Of a stretch of DNA of 64,000 nucleotides, positions 34,425-43,507 are shown piece after piece (position 1 is the first letter of the stretch; each line of letters starts with the position of its first letter). Both the position numbers and the translations under genes were made by a program. The notes beneath the pieces are model-generated. The model was not told the origin of the DNA. It saw only the letters and a list, made by a program, of their open reading frames with translations, and did not search any database. The DNA comes from Acanthopleuribacter pedis (GTDB lineage Bacteria > Acidobacteriota > Holophagae > Acanthopleuribacterales > Acanthopleuribacteraceae): contig NZ_JAFREP010000045.1 of the NCBI RefSeq assembly GCF_017377855.1, forward strand, positions 1 through 64,000, in the 5' to 3' direction.

Positions 34425-35417
34425 TTGACTTTGATCGAGGCGCAGTTAGATTCCATTCCGGGCATTTGTACCGTGACCCGCTACGGTTTTGATGAGACAA
34501 CGAATGAGGACGATGTTCTTCCCATTTTTATTGAATTACCCCACGGGGCGACCGAGGCCGAGCACCTCTACGCGTTGAAACAGCGTATCGGCGACTACAA
34601 AAATGACCGCTACGACCGGTTCTTTTTCGTCAATACGGACCAGGGCTCGCCGGAATATGCGGCTTGGTTGGCGGAACACCTCATTGATTTGGGTTTTTTG
34701 GACGCCCATCTGGGTGGGGAAACCGATCCCATGACCCTGCGTACCCTGGTTGGGCGCATTCGGGTGGTCGTGTTGCGCAGTTTGTTGCCGCGAACCATCG
34801 TGGATGTGAACCGCAATTGGGCGATTGACGAGGCCGTGCGCAAGGCCGCCAATTTGACCGGAACCTGCGGGGCCTTCATCAAGTCTGAAGCCGATCTGAC
34901 GTTGCTGCGCGATCTGTACGAGCAATACCAGGCCATGGCGCGAGCGGGCTACGCATGGGCTTGTGGCAACGAGGGTTACGCGTTTAACCTGCACACCTAC
35001 GCACCCATCACCGTGTCCCTCATCGAGGGCGAGTTTATCGTCGATACCTTAGAACGGGCGTACCTGGAGAACTATGCCGATTACCCGTTGCGGCCCGGCA
35101 TTCAGACCATCACCACGCCACCCGGCGAAGAGGCAATGTTGGCGCCGCGGCCCATGGTGGAAGCCGTGGAGCATGCCTACCACATGGCCGGTTTTTCGGT
35201 GAAACGCGACGAACCTTATCCCTTGCACCCGGCCGCCACCGGGTACGGGCACTGCGCGCGTTATCCGGGTCGCGTGTTCTCCATGGAAGTGCGCCGCGAT
35301 TTGTTGGTGGACCACTTCGAACCTTTTGAAATTATGGCGATTAGCCCGGCCAAGGTCGCCCAGGTAACCCTGCCGTTTTTGCTGGGGGTTGTGCGGGCCT
35401 TGCTGCCGGCGGAATAA
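34425..35417 (+). CDS. N-formylglutamate amidohydrolase-like protein
   Basis: 330 residues from TTG 34425, after ggggggcga. Family landmarks: FIELPHGATEAEHL (His/Glu near residue 40), RTIVDVNRNW (the DVNR signature of PF05013) and FNLHTYAP with a later His. These are zinc carboxypeptidase-like hydrolases that cleave N-acyl-glutamate or related amides. It is 364 bp upstream of the ATP-grasp gene on the same strand and is the first of two such genes bracketing the amidoligase cluster. Exact substrate unknown. Confidence 0.65.
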   Translation: MTLIEAQLDSIPGICTVTRYGFDETTNEDDVLPIFIELPHGATEAEHLYALKQRIGDYKNDRYDRFFFVNTDQGSPEYAAWLAEHLIDLGFLDAHLGGETDPMTLRTLVGRIRVVVLRSLLPRTIVDVNRNWAIDEAVRKAANLTGTCGAFIKSEADLTLLRDLYEQYQAMARAGYAWACGNEGYAFNLHTYAPITVSLIEGEFIVDTLERAYLENYADYPLRPGIQTITTPPGEEAMLAPRPMVEAVEHAYHMAGFSVKRDEPYPLHPAATGYGHCARYPGRVFSMEVRRDLLVDHFEPFEIMAISPAKVAQVTLPFLLGVVRALLPAE

Positions 35418-35781
35418 CACGCGGGCAGGACGGTTTTTGGGGCCGGTGCAGGTTTTTTAGAGATTGTAAGTTGAATTTTTCTAGTGAGTTGGGTCTTTTT
35501 TTTGAAAAAGTTAAAAAAAAGGTTTGCACCTCGGGAAAATTCGATTACATTTCAGCCAGTTTCAACGCCGACCTCCGACCCTTTTTTCCGTCGGACAGCG
35601 TTTGGGACCCTTTTGCGTATTGGCTCAACCTGCACACCGCCCGTTGCGTTTTTCACCGTTTCTTCTTCCGTTAGGGACTTAAAGCCCACCTGACGGCTTC
35701 AAATAACGGCTTGTGTTTCTTATCGGTTACCCGCTGCAACCGCGGGGCCGCAAAACTTGTATAAGGTAGCGAGGTTCTACC
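35418..35781. other. Intergenic region before the amidoligase genes
   Basis: A+T-rich, with long A and T runs near 35495-35525, likely a promoter region for the ATP-grasp/GCS2 pair. No gene, terminator or known element is recognised. Confidence 0.4.
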
Positions 35782-37251
35782 GTGAGCGTGATGTTGATCA
35801 GCGATCAGGCTGCCCTGTTGGCGCCTTTGCTGAACGATGATGCCGGGGTGGTGGTGATGGATCCCTATCAGTACATCACCCAACCGCCGGATCTGAATGG
35901 ACGCCGTCCGCGCTTTTTTAACCTGTGCGGCGATCTGAAGTACCAAAGCATGGGGTACTACGTCTCCCTGCTTGGTGAAGCACGCGGGCACCGCATGGTT
36001 CCCAGCGTGGCGACCCTGCGCGATGTCCACCAAACGCCGGTTCCCCATGTCCTGGGTGATGAACTTGTGCAACTGATCCAATCCTCGTTGGCCCCGCTGC
36101 GCGGTGAGACCTTCGAACTGAGTGTTTACTTTGGCCGCAACCCGGCCAAACGGTATGACCGGCTCAGTGCGCACCTTTACGCGTGTTTCCCAATGCCCTT
36201 GCTCCGTTTCTACTTTCGTCGCAAGCAGGACCAATGGCAACTCAACGCCGTTTCACCGCTTCAGCTTGACGCCTTAAACGAAGACCACCTCGGTTTTTTA
36301 GCCGATGCATTCCGAAAATTTATCGTTCGCAAACAAGTCAGCGCGCCACCGGTTCAATGGCGTTACGACCTTGCCATTCTGGTCGACCCCAAGGAAGATC
36401 AGCCGCCCTCCGACCGCGCGGCCTTGGCGGCTTTTGCCGAGGCGGCCCGCCGTCTCGCGATCCGGCCCGAGTTTATCGAAAAGAAGGACTACTCGCGCTT
36501 GAACGAGTTCGACGGTTTGTTCATTCGCACCACCACCTACGTGAACCACTACACCTATCGCTTTGCCCGTCGGGCCGCGCTTGAGGGTTTGGTGACCATT
36601 GACGATCCCGATTCCATCCTGCGTTGTACCAACAAAGTGTTTTTGGCGGAACTGATGCACCGGCATGCCGTCCCCACCCCGAAAACATGGATTGTGCACC
36701 GCGACAACGCCAAACAGCTTTTGGCGAAAACGGCCTATCCCTTGATTCTCAAAAAACCGGACAGCGCTTTTTCGCAGGGGGTGTACCGCGTCGACAATGA
36801 AAAACAACGCAACCAGTGTTTAACCAAGCTTTTTAAAACAAGTCCCTTGATTATTGCGCAGGCGTACATGCCGACCGAGTTTGACTGGCGTATCGGGGTG
36901 CTGGATCGCCGCCCCCTCTATGCCAACAAGTACTACATGGTGGACGCGCACTGGCAAATTCGGCAAGAAGATGAAGCGGGCCGTGTCTTTCACGGGCGCG
37001 ACGAAGCGGTGCCCATCAATTGGGTACCCGAGGCGGTGTTAAAAACCGCGCTCAAGGCAGCCAACCTGATTGGGGACGGCTTCTACGGCGTCGATCTCAA
37101 GGTCGTCGACGGCCGTGTCGTTCTCATCGAAATCAATGACAATCCCAGCATCGACCTCGGTGTAGAGGACGGCGTGCTGGGGGAAGACCTTTACCGTCAG
37201 TTTATGGCAACCATGCTCCATCGCATTGAAGAGAGGAAAAAAGCATCATGA
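35782..37251 (+). CDS. RimK-like ATP-grasp ligase with RLAN N-terminal domain
   Basis: 489 residues from a GTG start (gaggttctacc upstream). The N-terminal ~170 residues (FNLCGDLKYQSMGYYVSLLGEARGHRMVPSVATLRD) match the RLAN domain that precedes some RimK-type ligases. The ATP-grasp core follows: FIRTTTYVNHYTYRFAR, VPTPKTWIVHRDN, YPLILKKPDSAFSQGV, then YGVDLKVVDGRVVLIEINDNPSIDLGVED with the metal-binding D...E.N set. Such enzymes form amide bonds between a carboxylate and an amine. The gene ends in ATGA overlap with the GCS2 ligase, a pairing reported in the amidoligase survey of Iyer et al. Confidence 0.85.
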   Translation: MSVMLISDQAALLAPLLNDDAGVVVMDPYQYITQPPDLNGRRPRFFNLCGDLKYQSMGYYVSLLGEARGHRMVPSVATLRDVHQTPVPHVLGDELVQLIQSSLAPLRGETFELSVYFGRNPAKRYDRLSAHLYACFPMPLLRFYFRRKQDQWQLNAVSPLQLDALNEDHLGFLADAFRKFIVRKQVSAPPVQWRYDLAILVDPKEDQPPSDRAALAAFAEAARRLAIRPEFIEKKDYSRLNEFDGLFIRTTTYVNHYTYRFARRAALEGLVTIDDPDSILRCTNKVFLAELMHRHAVPTPKTWIVHRDNAKQLLAKTAYPLILKKPDSAFSQGVYRVDNEKQRNQCLTKLFKTSPLIIAQAYMPTEFDWRIGVLDRRPLYANKYYMVDAHWQIRQEDEAGRVFHGRDEAVPINWVPEAVLKTALKAANLIGDGFYGVDLKVVDGRVVLIEINDNPSIDLGVEDGVLGEDLYRQFMATMLHRIEERKKAS

Positions 37252-38513
37252 TGCGCAAAAATCCCATTGGCCTGTTTGAAGCAACCGGCATCGAGCTGGA
37301 ATACATGATTGTGGACCGCTTTACCCTGAACATTCGACCGATTTGCGACCAACTCCTCAAAGACCCCTCGGGTTTAACCGTTTCCGAATTGGCGCGGGGC
37401 GCCACGCGCTGGTCCAATGAATTGGCGATGCACCTGGTTGAAACCAAAACCAACGGCCCGACCGCCTCACTTGAATCCTACCGCCGACATTTCGGCAACG
37501 ATGTCACGGCCTTGAACCAACTGCTTGCCGAATACCACGCCATGTTGCTGCCCACGGGCATGCATCCCTGGATGAACCCACGGGAAGAGAGTGTGCTCTG
37601 GCCCCATGAGCAAGGCGAGATTTACCAGCGTTTTGACAAAATCTTTAGTTGCAACGGCCACGGCTGGACCAACCTGCAAAGCATGCACATCAACCTGCCC
37701 TTCGCCGACGCACGGGAATTTGAACAGTTGCATCGTGCCATTCGCTTTCTGTTGCCGCTGATGCCTGCCTTGAGCGCATCCTCGCCTTTTGTGGAAGGGG
37801 AACAAAACGGCATTGCCTGCAACCGTTTGCGTTTCTACGAAAGCAATTGTCGCCGGGTGCCCTTGATCACGGCTCGGGTGGTGCCCGAGGATGTGGCCAC
37901 CCCCGAGGATTACCGCGAAGACGTGTTGCTGCCCATGTACCGGCAGTTAGGCAAGCTGGATCCCGAGGGCATCCTCAAACACGAATGGCTCAATGCGCGC
38001 GGTGCCATCGCACGTTTTGACCGCGGCGCCATTGAGATTCGGGTACTCGACACCCAGGAATGTCCGGCGGCTGATCTCTTGATCGCCGGCCTGATCCGCG
38101 AAACCTTAATTAACTTGGTCAACGGGGTTTGGAGCGATTTGGACCGCACCGCGACCTGGCCGACGGAGGAACTTGCCGACCTTTACGACGCCGTGGTCGT
38201 CAAAGCGGAACACGCGGTGATTCGCAACCAGAACTTTCTGGATTTCTTCCACTATCCCGACAGCCGTGCCACGGTGACCGAGTTGTGGTTGCACCTCCTG
38301 GAAACCGGAACCTATTCCGAACCCAAGGCTTACGAACAACTCGTGACACGGGGGAGCTTGTCCTCGCGCATTCGTAGCCGCTACAAGGTGCGCAAGCCCG
38401 CGCGGGAAGCGCTGGCCGAAACCTACCGGGAACTCGCGGATTGCCTCGCGGAAAACCGTTTTTTTGTAGGGGCGCCGGTTCGTGAATCCTTGCTTGTCGG
38501 AGCGGGGGGTTAA
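37248..38513 (+). CDS. GCS2-family carboxylate-amine ligase
   Basis: 421 residues. The start FEATGIELEYMIVD holds the GIE.E motif of glutamate-cysteine ligase family 2. SMHINLPFA, RLRFYESNCRRVP and RGAIEIRVLDTQECPAADL match the glutamine-synthetase-like fold. This family makes gamma-glutamyl amides (glutathione, mycothiol-like and ergothioneine precursors). Translational coupling to the RLAN ATP-grasp implies two successive ligations. A terminator follows 10 bp after the stop. Confidence 0.85.
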   Translation: MMRKNPIGLFEATGIELEYMIVDRFTLNIRPICDQLLKDPSGLTVSELARGATRWSNELAMHLVETKTNGPTASLESYRRHFGNDVTALNQLLAEYHAMLLPTGMHPWMNPREESVLWPHEQGEIYQRFDKIFSCNGHGWTNLQSMHINLPFADAREFEQLHRAIRFLLPLMPALSASSPFVEGEQNGIACNRLRFYESNCRRVPLITARVVPEDVATPEDYREDVLLPMYRQLGKLDPEGILKHEWLNARGAIARFDRGAIEIRVLDTQECPAADLLIAGLIRETLINLVNGVWSDLDRTATWPTEELADLYDAVVVKAEHAVIRNQNFLDFFHYPDSRATVTELWLHLLETGTYSEPKAYEQLVTRGSLSSRIRSRYKVRKPAREALAETYRELADCLAENRFFVGAPVRESLLVGAGG

Positions 38514-38518
38514 GCAGG

Positions 38519-38550
38519 CGGGAGGCGCTTCGGCGCCTCTCTTTCGTTTG
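38519..38550 (+). terminator. Terminator after the GCS2 gene
   Basis: AGGCGC-ttcg-GCGCCT followed by ctctttcgttt. It separates the RLAN/GCS2 pair from the next operon of the cluster. The remaining ~250 bp to 38804 should hold that operon's promoter. Confidence 0.75.
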
Positions 38551-38804
38551 CTAACAAACCGGTGCGTTTTTCAGAAAAGGCTCACGCTTCGTTCTCACAT
38601 TTGTTAGATTAGGATCAAACCTGAGAACAAAAGACCGTCCATAATTGCTGGAAGTAAAGCATTTATTCAACAGTTTCGACTGCTTGTTACCGGGCGAGGT
38701 TTCCCATGGATCAGGGGGTAGGCTGTTTGCACTGAATGGTTTACCCCATGTTGCCGAGGCGATTCGGTTCCCAGAAGCGATCCCAAATGCAGTGAGAGGT
38801 ACGC

Positions 38805-40964
38805 ATGAAAGTTGCGGTTATTTACAACAAAAGCACCCCTGATCCTTCCGATGTCGTTGATTTTTTTGGCCCTATTTCCCAAGAGCATTATGCCTATCAC
38901 AATGTTGAGCGGGTCGCGCGCGCGCTTGAGTCCGGTGGTCACAATGTTCGCATTATTGAGGGCAACATCAGCTTGGCCGACAACCTGCGCGATTTCATGC
39001 CGAAGGTGATGAGCGGCGAACGGCCGGGCCTGGCGTTTAACATGGCCTACGGCATTCAGGGCCGCAGCCGCTACACCCATGTGCCCGCCATGTTGGAAAT
39101 GTTGGGCGTGCCTTATGTGGGTTCCGGGCCCCAGGCACACGCCGTCGCCCTGGACAAAATCACCACCAAAATTATCCTGCAGGCCAACAACCTGCCGACC
39201 CCCGCCTTTTATGTGTTTGGCAGCGCCGACGTGCCCATGGACCACGTTGTTTTTCCCGTCATCATCAAACCCCGCATGGAGGCGGTTTCCATGGGGCTCA
39301 AGGTCGTTTACGACGTGGACGCGCTGCGGCTTGCCGTTCAAGAAGTCATCGATACCTACCGCCAGGATGCCTTGGTGGAGGCCTTCATTCCCGGCCGTGA
39401 ATTTGCCGTGGGTTTGCTTGGCAACGGTCCCGATCTTGAGGTACTGCCCATTGTGGAATTTGACCTGCACGGCGATCCCAACGCCATTCAGACCGTGGAC
39501 AACAAAAAGAAGCAACCGGTTCGCAAAGTGTGCCCCGCGCAAATCCCCGACGACTTAGCCGCGGAGTTGCGCCGTTTGGCACGTGAATCCTTCCACGCCT
39601 TGGGGGTTCATGATTTCTCGCGCATCGATTTACGCATGGATGCCGACGGGCATTTGCACATTTTGGAACTTAACTCCATGGCCAGCCTGGGCCGCACCGG
39701 TTCCTACCTCGAATCCGCCAAGGCCGCCGGCTATTCGGATCAAGCCATGATCAACCGCATGCTGGACGTTGCCGCCGTTCGCTATTTCGGGCGCGAATAC
39801 CTGGATGTTCCCAAGGAGGCTGCCGACACCAAACAATCGCTGCGGTTTCGCGTGAGAACCTACTTGCGCACCCAAATCGGCACCATGTGTGATCGATTGA
39901 AACAACTCGCGGAAATACCCACCCATACCCACAACCTGGAAGAAGTCAACCAGGCCGGTAACTGGTTGGCGGGCCGACTGGTGCAAATGGGGTTCTCCAA
40001 AACCGTGATTTCCCAATCGGAGGTCGGCAACCTGTACCTGTTGCGCAACCACGATGAAGACCGCGACGATGTCCTGCTGCTCGGTTATTTGGATTCGGAT
40101 CAAACCGCGGTGGATGTGGGTTACCGCGAGGAGCGCGGCCGCATTTACGGAACCGGGCTCGCGAGTGGCAAGGGTGGTCTGGTGGTGTTGCTCGGTGCGC
40201 TGGCCGCCTTGCGTTACACGCGACGTCTCAAAAAATGCAAGATCACCGTGATGTTGGTCAGCGACGAATACCTTGAGAACCGCTTTAGCCGCAACCACAT
40301 CGCCGAGCAAGCCGGGCGTGCCGCTACCGTGATCGGTCTTTCGGGCGCGCCGCTCAGCGGGGCCGTTTTCTCTTCGCTTCCCGGCCAAATGCGCCTGGCG
40401 CTCGACCTTAAAAACCAGGTTGGCAAAGATCACGGCGGAGAATTGGCCGCGGCTTTGTGTCGTCGGGTCGGCACCCTGTGCAAACTCGATCTTGGTGCCG
40501 AATCGACGCTCACCCCACTGAGCATTGACGCCGTTGCCTCCGGCAGGGGACCGGCACAAAGCGGAAAAGCCACCTTCATGTTGGGTTACGACGACGGGGA
40601 TCGCCGCAACAGCTTGCTCAAAACCATCGAAACCGCCGCCAAAAAGGGTTTGGACGCCAAGTACCGCGTCCAATTTCGCAAAGGGGTGGATCGGCCGCCG
40701 TGCGCGGCCGGCAAACGCAATCAGGAACTGGAAGCCTTGGTCTCGGACAAAGCCAAGGACCTTGAAGTGAAAGTGTTGTTTGAGGCCGCGCAACAGGGTC
40801 ACGGCACCTGTTTCGCCAAATCCGCCCACGCTTTGTTAGAAGGGTTTGGCCCGTTAGGTGGTGACGCGGGCGGCACCAGTGAATTTATTTTACGCGACAG
40901 CTTGATTGACCGTGCCGCCTTACTGGCGTTGGTGCTGAACAGCGCCCCGGAGATGAGTTCGTGA
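38805..40964 (+). CDS. Ddl-like ATP-grasp ligase fused to a degenerate M20 peptidase domain
   Basis: 719 residues. Residues 1-340 are a D-Ala-D-Ala-ligase-like ATP-grasp: AYGIQGRSRYTHVPAMLEMLGVPYVGSGPQAHAVALDK, FPVIIKPRMEAVSMG, VEAFIPGREFAVG, FSRIDLRMDADGHLHILELNSMASLG. Residues ~360-719 follow the M20/M42 order, but the metal ligands are altered: canonical GHxD is LLLGYLDSD, and the GxxDxKGG step reads GTGLASGKGG, so the bridging Asp and first His are missing. DEYLENRFSR stands at the EE position. I infer an active ligase with an inactive or binding-only peptidase-like module. The C-terminal GTGA overlap couples it to the gamma-glutamyltransferase. Confidence 0.8.
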   Translation: MKVAVIYNKSTPDPSDVVDFFGPISQEHYAYHNVERVARALESGGHNVRIIEGNISLADNLRDFMPKVMSGERPGLAFNMAYGIQGRSRYTHVPAMLEMLGVPYVGSGPQAHAVALDKITTKIILQANNLPTPAFYVFGSADVPMDHVVFPVIIKPRMEAVSMGLKVVYDVDALRLAVQEVIDTYRQDALVEAFIPGREFAVGLLGNGPDLEVLPIVEFDLHGDPNAIQTVDNKKKQPVRKVCPAQIPDDLAAELRRLARESFHALGVHDFSRIDLRMDADGHLHILELNSMASLGRTGSYLESAKAAGYSDQAMINRMLDVAAVRYFGREYLDVPKEAADTKQSLRFRVRTYLRTQIGTMCDRLKQLAEIPTHTHNLEEVNQAGNWLAGRLVQMGFSKTVISQSEVGNLYLLRNHDEDRDDVLLLGYLDSDQTAVDVGYREERGRIYGTGLASGKGGLVVLLGALAALRYTRRLKKCKITVMLVSDEYLENRFSRNHIAEQAGRAATVIGLSGAPLSGAVFSSLPGQMRLALDLKNQVGKDHGGELAAALCRRVGTLCKLDLGAESTLTPLSIDAVASGRGPAQSGKATFMLGYDDGDRRNSLLKTIETAAKKGLDAKYRVQFRKGVDRPPCAAGKRNQELEALVSDKAKDLEVKVLFEAAQQGHGTCFAKSAHALLEGFGPLGGDAGGTSEFILRDSLIDRAALLALVLNSAPEMSS

Positions 40965-42580
40965 AACTTGAGGCGGTCGAAGCCGCTTTTCAGCCGGACC
41001 AACAGGGGAAATGCAGTATTGCCGCGGGGGGAATGGTTGCATCCGCCCATCCCGCCGCGACCAACGCCGGCGTGGCCGTGCTCGCCAAGGGCGGCAACGC
41101 GGTGGACGCCGCGGTGGCGACCGCCTTTGCCCTTTCGGTTTGCGAACCCCAAGCCAGTGGCTTGGGCGGACAAAGCATTGGCATGGTTCACATCAACGGC
41201 GAGACCTACGGGCTTGACGGTTCGAGCCGGGTCCCCGAGGGCGCCACGCTCGCCGCGATGGCCCAAGGTGATCGCAAGCACGGGTATCGCGCGACGACCG
41301 TTCCCAGCACGCCCGCGTTTTTGGGTTACCTCCACTTTCGCGAAGGGCGGCTTTCCTGGCGGGATGTGCTCGAACCGGCGATCCAACTCGCTCGGGACGG
41401 TTACGCGATAACCGCGCTTCAGCATCGCCTGCAACATCGCGAACTGAAAACCATGTTGGCCCAACCCGGTCGGCGCGGCGCCCATTACTTTCTCCACAAC
41501 GATCTGCCCATTCCCGAGGGACAGATGTTTTGCCAACCGGACTTGGCAGGTTTGTTGGAATCCCTCGCGGATCACGGGGTCAAATCCTTCTACCGCGGTG
41601 CCGTGGCCGCGCGCATCGACGCGGACATGCGCGCCAACGGCGGTTTCCTGACCGCCGCCGACCTGGCCCGTATCCCTTGGCCGGTGATTCGCAAACCGAT
41701 TCACCGCAATTACCGCGGGTTACAGGTGGTGACCATGCCCCCGCCCGCCGCGGGTCGCGTGCTCCTGCTGGTGTTGATGATGCTCAACCACTTTCCCTCG
41801 CGCATGTTTCGCAAGATGGACGCCCACACCTTCCATTTGCTCGCCGAGCTGTTTCGCAAGGCCATGATTCAGCGGCGCGAGCGACCCTACGATCCCGATA
41901 CCTATCCCTTGATTCAAAACAAGCTCAGCCGCAAAGCGGCCCGCGCCATGGCCCAATCCATTCGGGAAGACATCGATCCCAGCCTGCCCATGGTCGATCC
42001 ACCCAATGAGTCGGGTGATACCACCCATCTGTCGGTGATGGACGCCGAAGGCGGTGCCGTTGGCATCACCCAGTCCATCGAGCGAGTTTACGGCGCCCAA
42101 GTCGCCTGTGAGGGCCTTGGTTTTCTCTACAACAACTACCTCATGGCCTTGGAAACCCAAGACCCCAAACATCCCTACTTCCTCAAACCGGGCGCCGTTC
42201 CCTGGTCCACCGTCGCCCCCACGCTTCTGTTCCACAAAGAACGGCCCTGGATGGTTGTCGGCAGTCCCGGCAGTGAACGAATTTTCTCCGCCATCAGCCA
42301 ATTCCTGTTGCGAACTTTGGACGGCAAACAGGGCATGGGGGCCGCGCTCGCGGCGCCGCGTCTGCATTGTTCCGTTGGTGGAAAAGTGAGCCTTGAAGCG
42401 GATCGTTTCGATCCCGATGTCATCAGCTACCTTGAGAAAAAAGGTTACAAGATTGATCGGCGCGAGCCTTATGCCTTTTACCTGGGAGCCGTCCACGCCA
42501 CCGTGCGATGCGTGTCTGGGAAAGGGTTCCAGGGCGTTGCCGAGGTTCGACGCGACGGCACCGCCGCCGGTCCCGATTGA
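40961..42580 (+). CDS. ggt: Cytoplasmic gamma-glutamyltransferase-family protein
   Basis: 539 residues from GTG 40961. GGMVASAHPAATNAGVAVLAKGGNAVDAAVATAFALSVCEPQASGLGGQ is the classic GGT N-terminus. SGDTTHLSVMDAEGGAVGITQSIERVYGA carries the nucleophilic Thr at the start of the small subunit, generated by self-cleavage in this family. GSPGSERIFSAISQ is the conserved end. There is no signal peptide, unlike most secreted GGTs, so it should act in the cytoplasm on a product of the linked ligases, by hydrolysis or transpeptidation of a gamma-glutamyl bond. Confidence 0.85.
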   Translation: MKLEAVEAAFQPDQQGKCSIAAGGMVASAHPAATNAGVAVLAKGGNAVDAAVATAFALSVCEPQASGLGGQSIGMVHINGETYGLDGSSRVPEGATLAAMAQGDRKHGYRATTVPSTPAFLGYLHFREGRLSWRDVLEPAIQLARDGYAITALQHRLQHRELKTMLAQPGRRGAHYFLHNDLPIPEGQMFCQPDLAGLLESLADHGVKSFYRGAVAARIDADMRANGGFLTAADLARIPWPVIRKPIHRNYRGLQVVTMPPPAAGRVLLLVLMMLNHFPSRMFRKMDAHTFHLLAELFRKAMIQRRERPYDPDTYPLIQNKLSRKAARAMAQSIREDIDPSLPMVDPPNESGDTTHLSVMDAEGGAVGITQSIERVYGAQVACEGLGFLYNNYLMALETQDPKHPYFLKPGAVPWSTVAPTLLFHKERPWMVVGSPGSERIFSAISQFLLRTLDGKQGMGAALAAPRLHCSVGGKVSLEADRFDPDVISYLEKKGYKIDRREPYAFYLGAVHATVRCVSGKGFQGVAEVRRDGTAAGPD

Positions 42581-42590
42581 GAGGTCGACC

Positions 42591-43346
42591 ATGGGTTTAC
42601 CTGTTTTGTTGTCCATTCCCCACGGGGGCACCCGGGTCCCGGATTGGCTTCGTCCCAAGTTGTGCTTGAGCGAGGCCGCGATGTTTTCCGACGGCGATCC
42701 GTTCACCCGCGAAATTTATGACCTCGGCGATGCGGTTGAGGCCGTGGTCGCGGCAGATGTGGTTCGCTCGGTGCTTGATCTGAATCGTGCCGCCGACGAC
42801 CTGCCGCCGCAAAACCCGGACGGCGTGGTTAAATCCCACACCTGCCAGGGCATTCAAGTCTATCGTGAGCCCCTCGATGAACAACAGATAAGCGATTTGA
42901 TCCATTCGGTTTATCGTCCTTACCACGACCGTATTGCGCGGTTGCTGCAAACGCCCGGTCTGCAACTCGGTTTAGACTGCCACAGCATGCTTCCCGAGGG
43001 GCCGCCCATCGGGCCCGACTTGGGGAAGGCCAGACCCGATATCTGTCTTAGTGATGGGCGTGGTTTGGCGTGTGCGCCCGAGATGACCGAGCGTTTCGCC
43101 CGTTGTTTGCGCCAGGCCTTCCAACTGCCCGATACGGCCGTGACGGTCAACCAACCCTTTTCCGGGGGCACCATCACGCGCACCTACGGTGGCAAACCCA
43201 TCCCCTGGCTGCAGGTTGAATTGAACCGGCGCCTTTATCTGGAGGAACCGCCTTTTGGTGACGACGGTCCCCGCGTGCGACCCGGCGCCATCGCAAAACT
43301 GAACCGCTGTTTTCATCAAGCCCTGTTGCTTATGTTTGGGAATTAG
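42591..43346 (+). CDS. N-formylglutamate amidohydrolase family protein
   Basis: 251 residues from ATG 42591 (gagaggtcgacc upstream); the frame continuing to 42393 overlaps the GGT gene and is rejected. LLSIPHGGTRVPDWLRPKL, VRSVLDLNRAADD, LGLDCHSMLPEG, RPDICLSDG and NQPFSGGTITRTYG are PF05013 signatures, including the zinc-binding His and Glu/Asp positions. It is the last gene of the cluster, 10 bp after ggt. The deacylase or amidase substrate is probably an N-acyl-glutamate-type intermediate (inference). Confidence 0.85.
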   Translation: MGLPVLLSIPHGGTRVPDWLRPKLCLSEAAMFSDGDPFTREIYDLGDAVEAVVAADVVRSVLDLNRAADDLPPQNPDGVVKSHTCQGIQVYREPLDEQQISDLIHSVYRPYHDRIARLLQTPGLQLGLDCHSMLPEGPPIGPDLGKARPDICLSDGRGLACAPEMTERFARCLRQAFQLPDTAVTVNQPFSGGTITRTYGGKPIPWLQVELNRRLYLEEPPFGDDGPRVRPGAIAKLNRCFHQALLLMFGN

Positions 43347-43507
43347 GGCCTGGCCGGCAATTCTCGGCCTGTCGTGAATTGACGAACCCGTCCCACATGC
43401 GCGCGAGTCCTTCGTGGTCGCGTCCCTATTCTTCCCCGGCAACGGGCAACCTTGCCCGGTTTGGTACGGGTTTCGCCGCCCTCGGGCATTGGGCGGGAAG
43501 GGATCGG

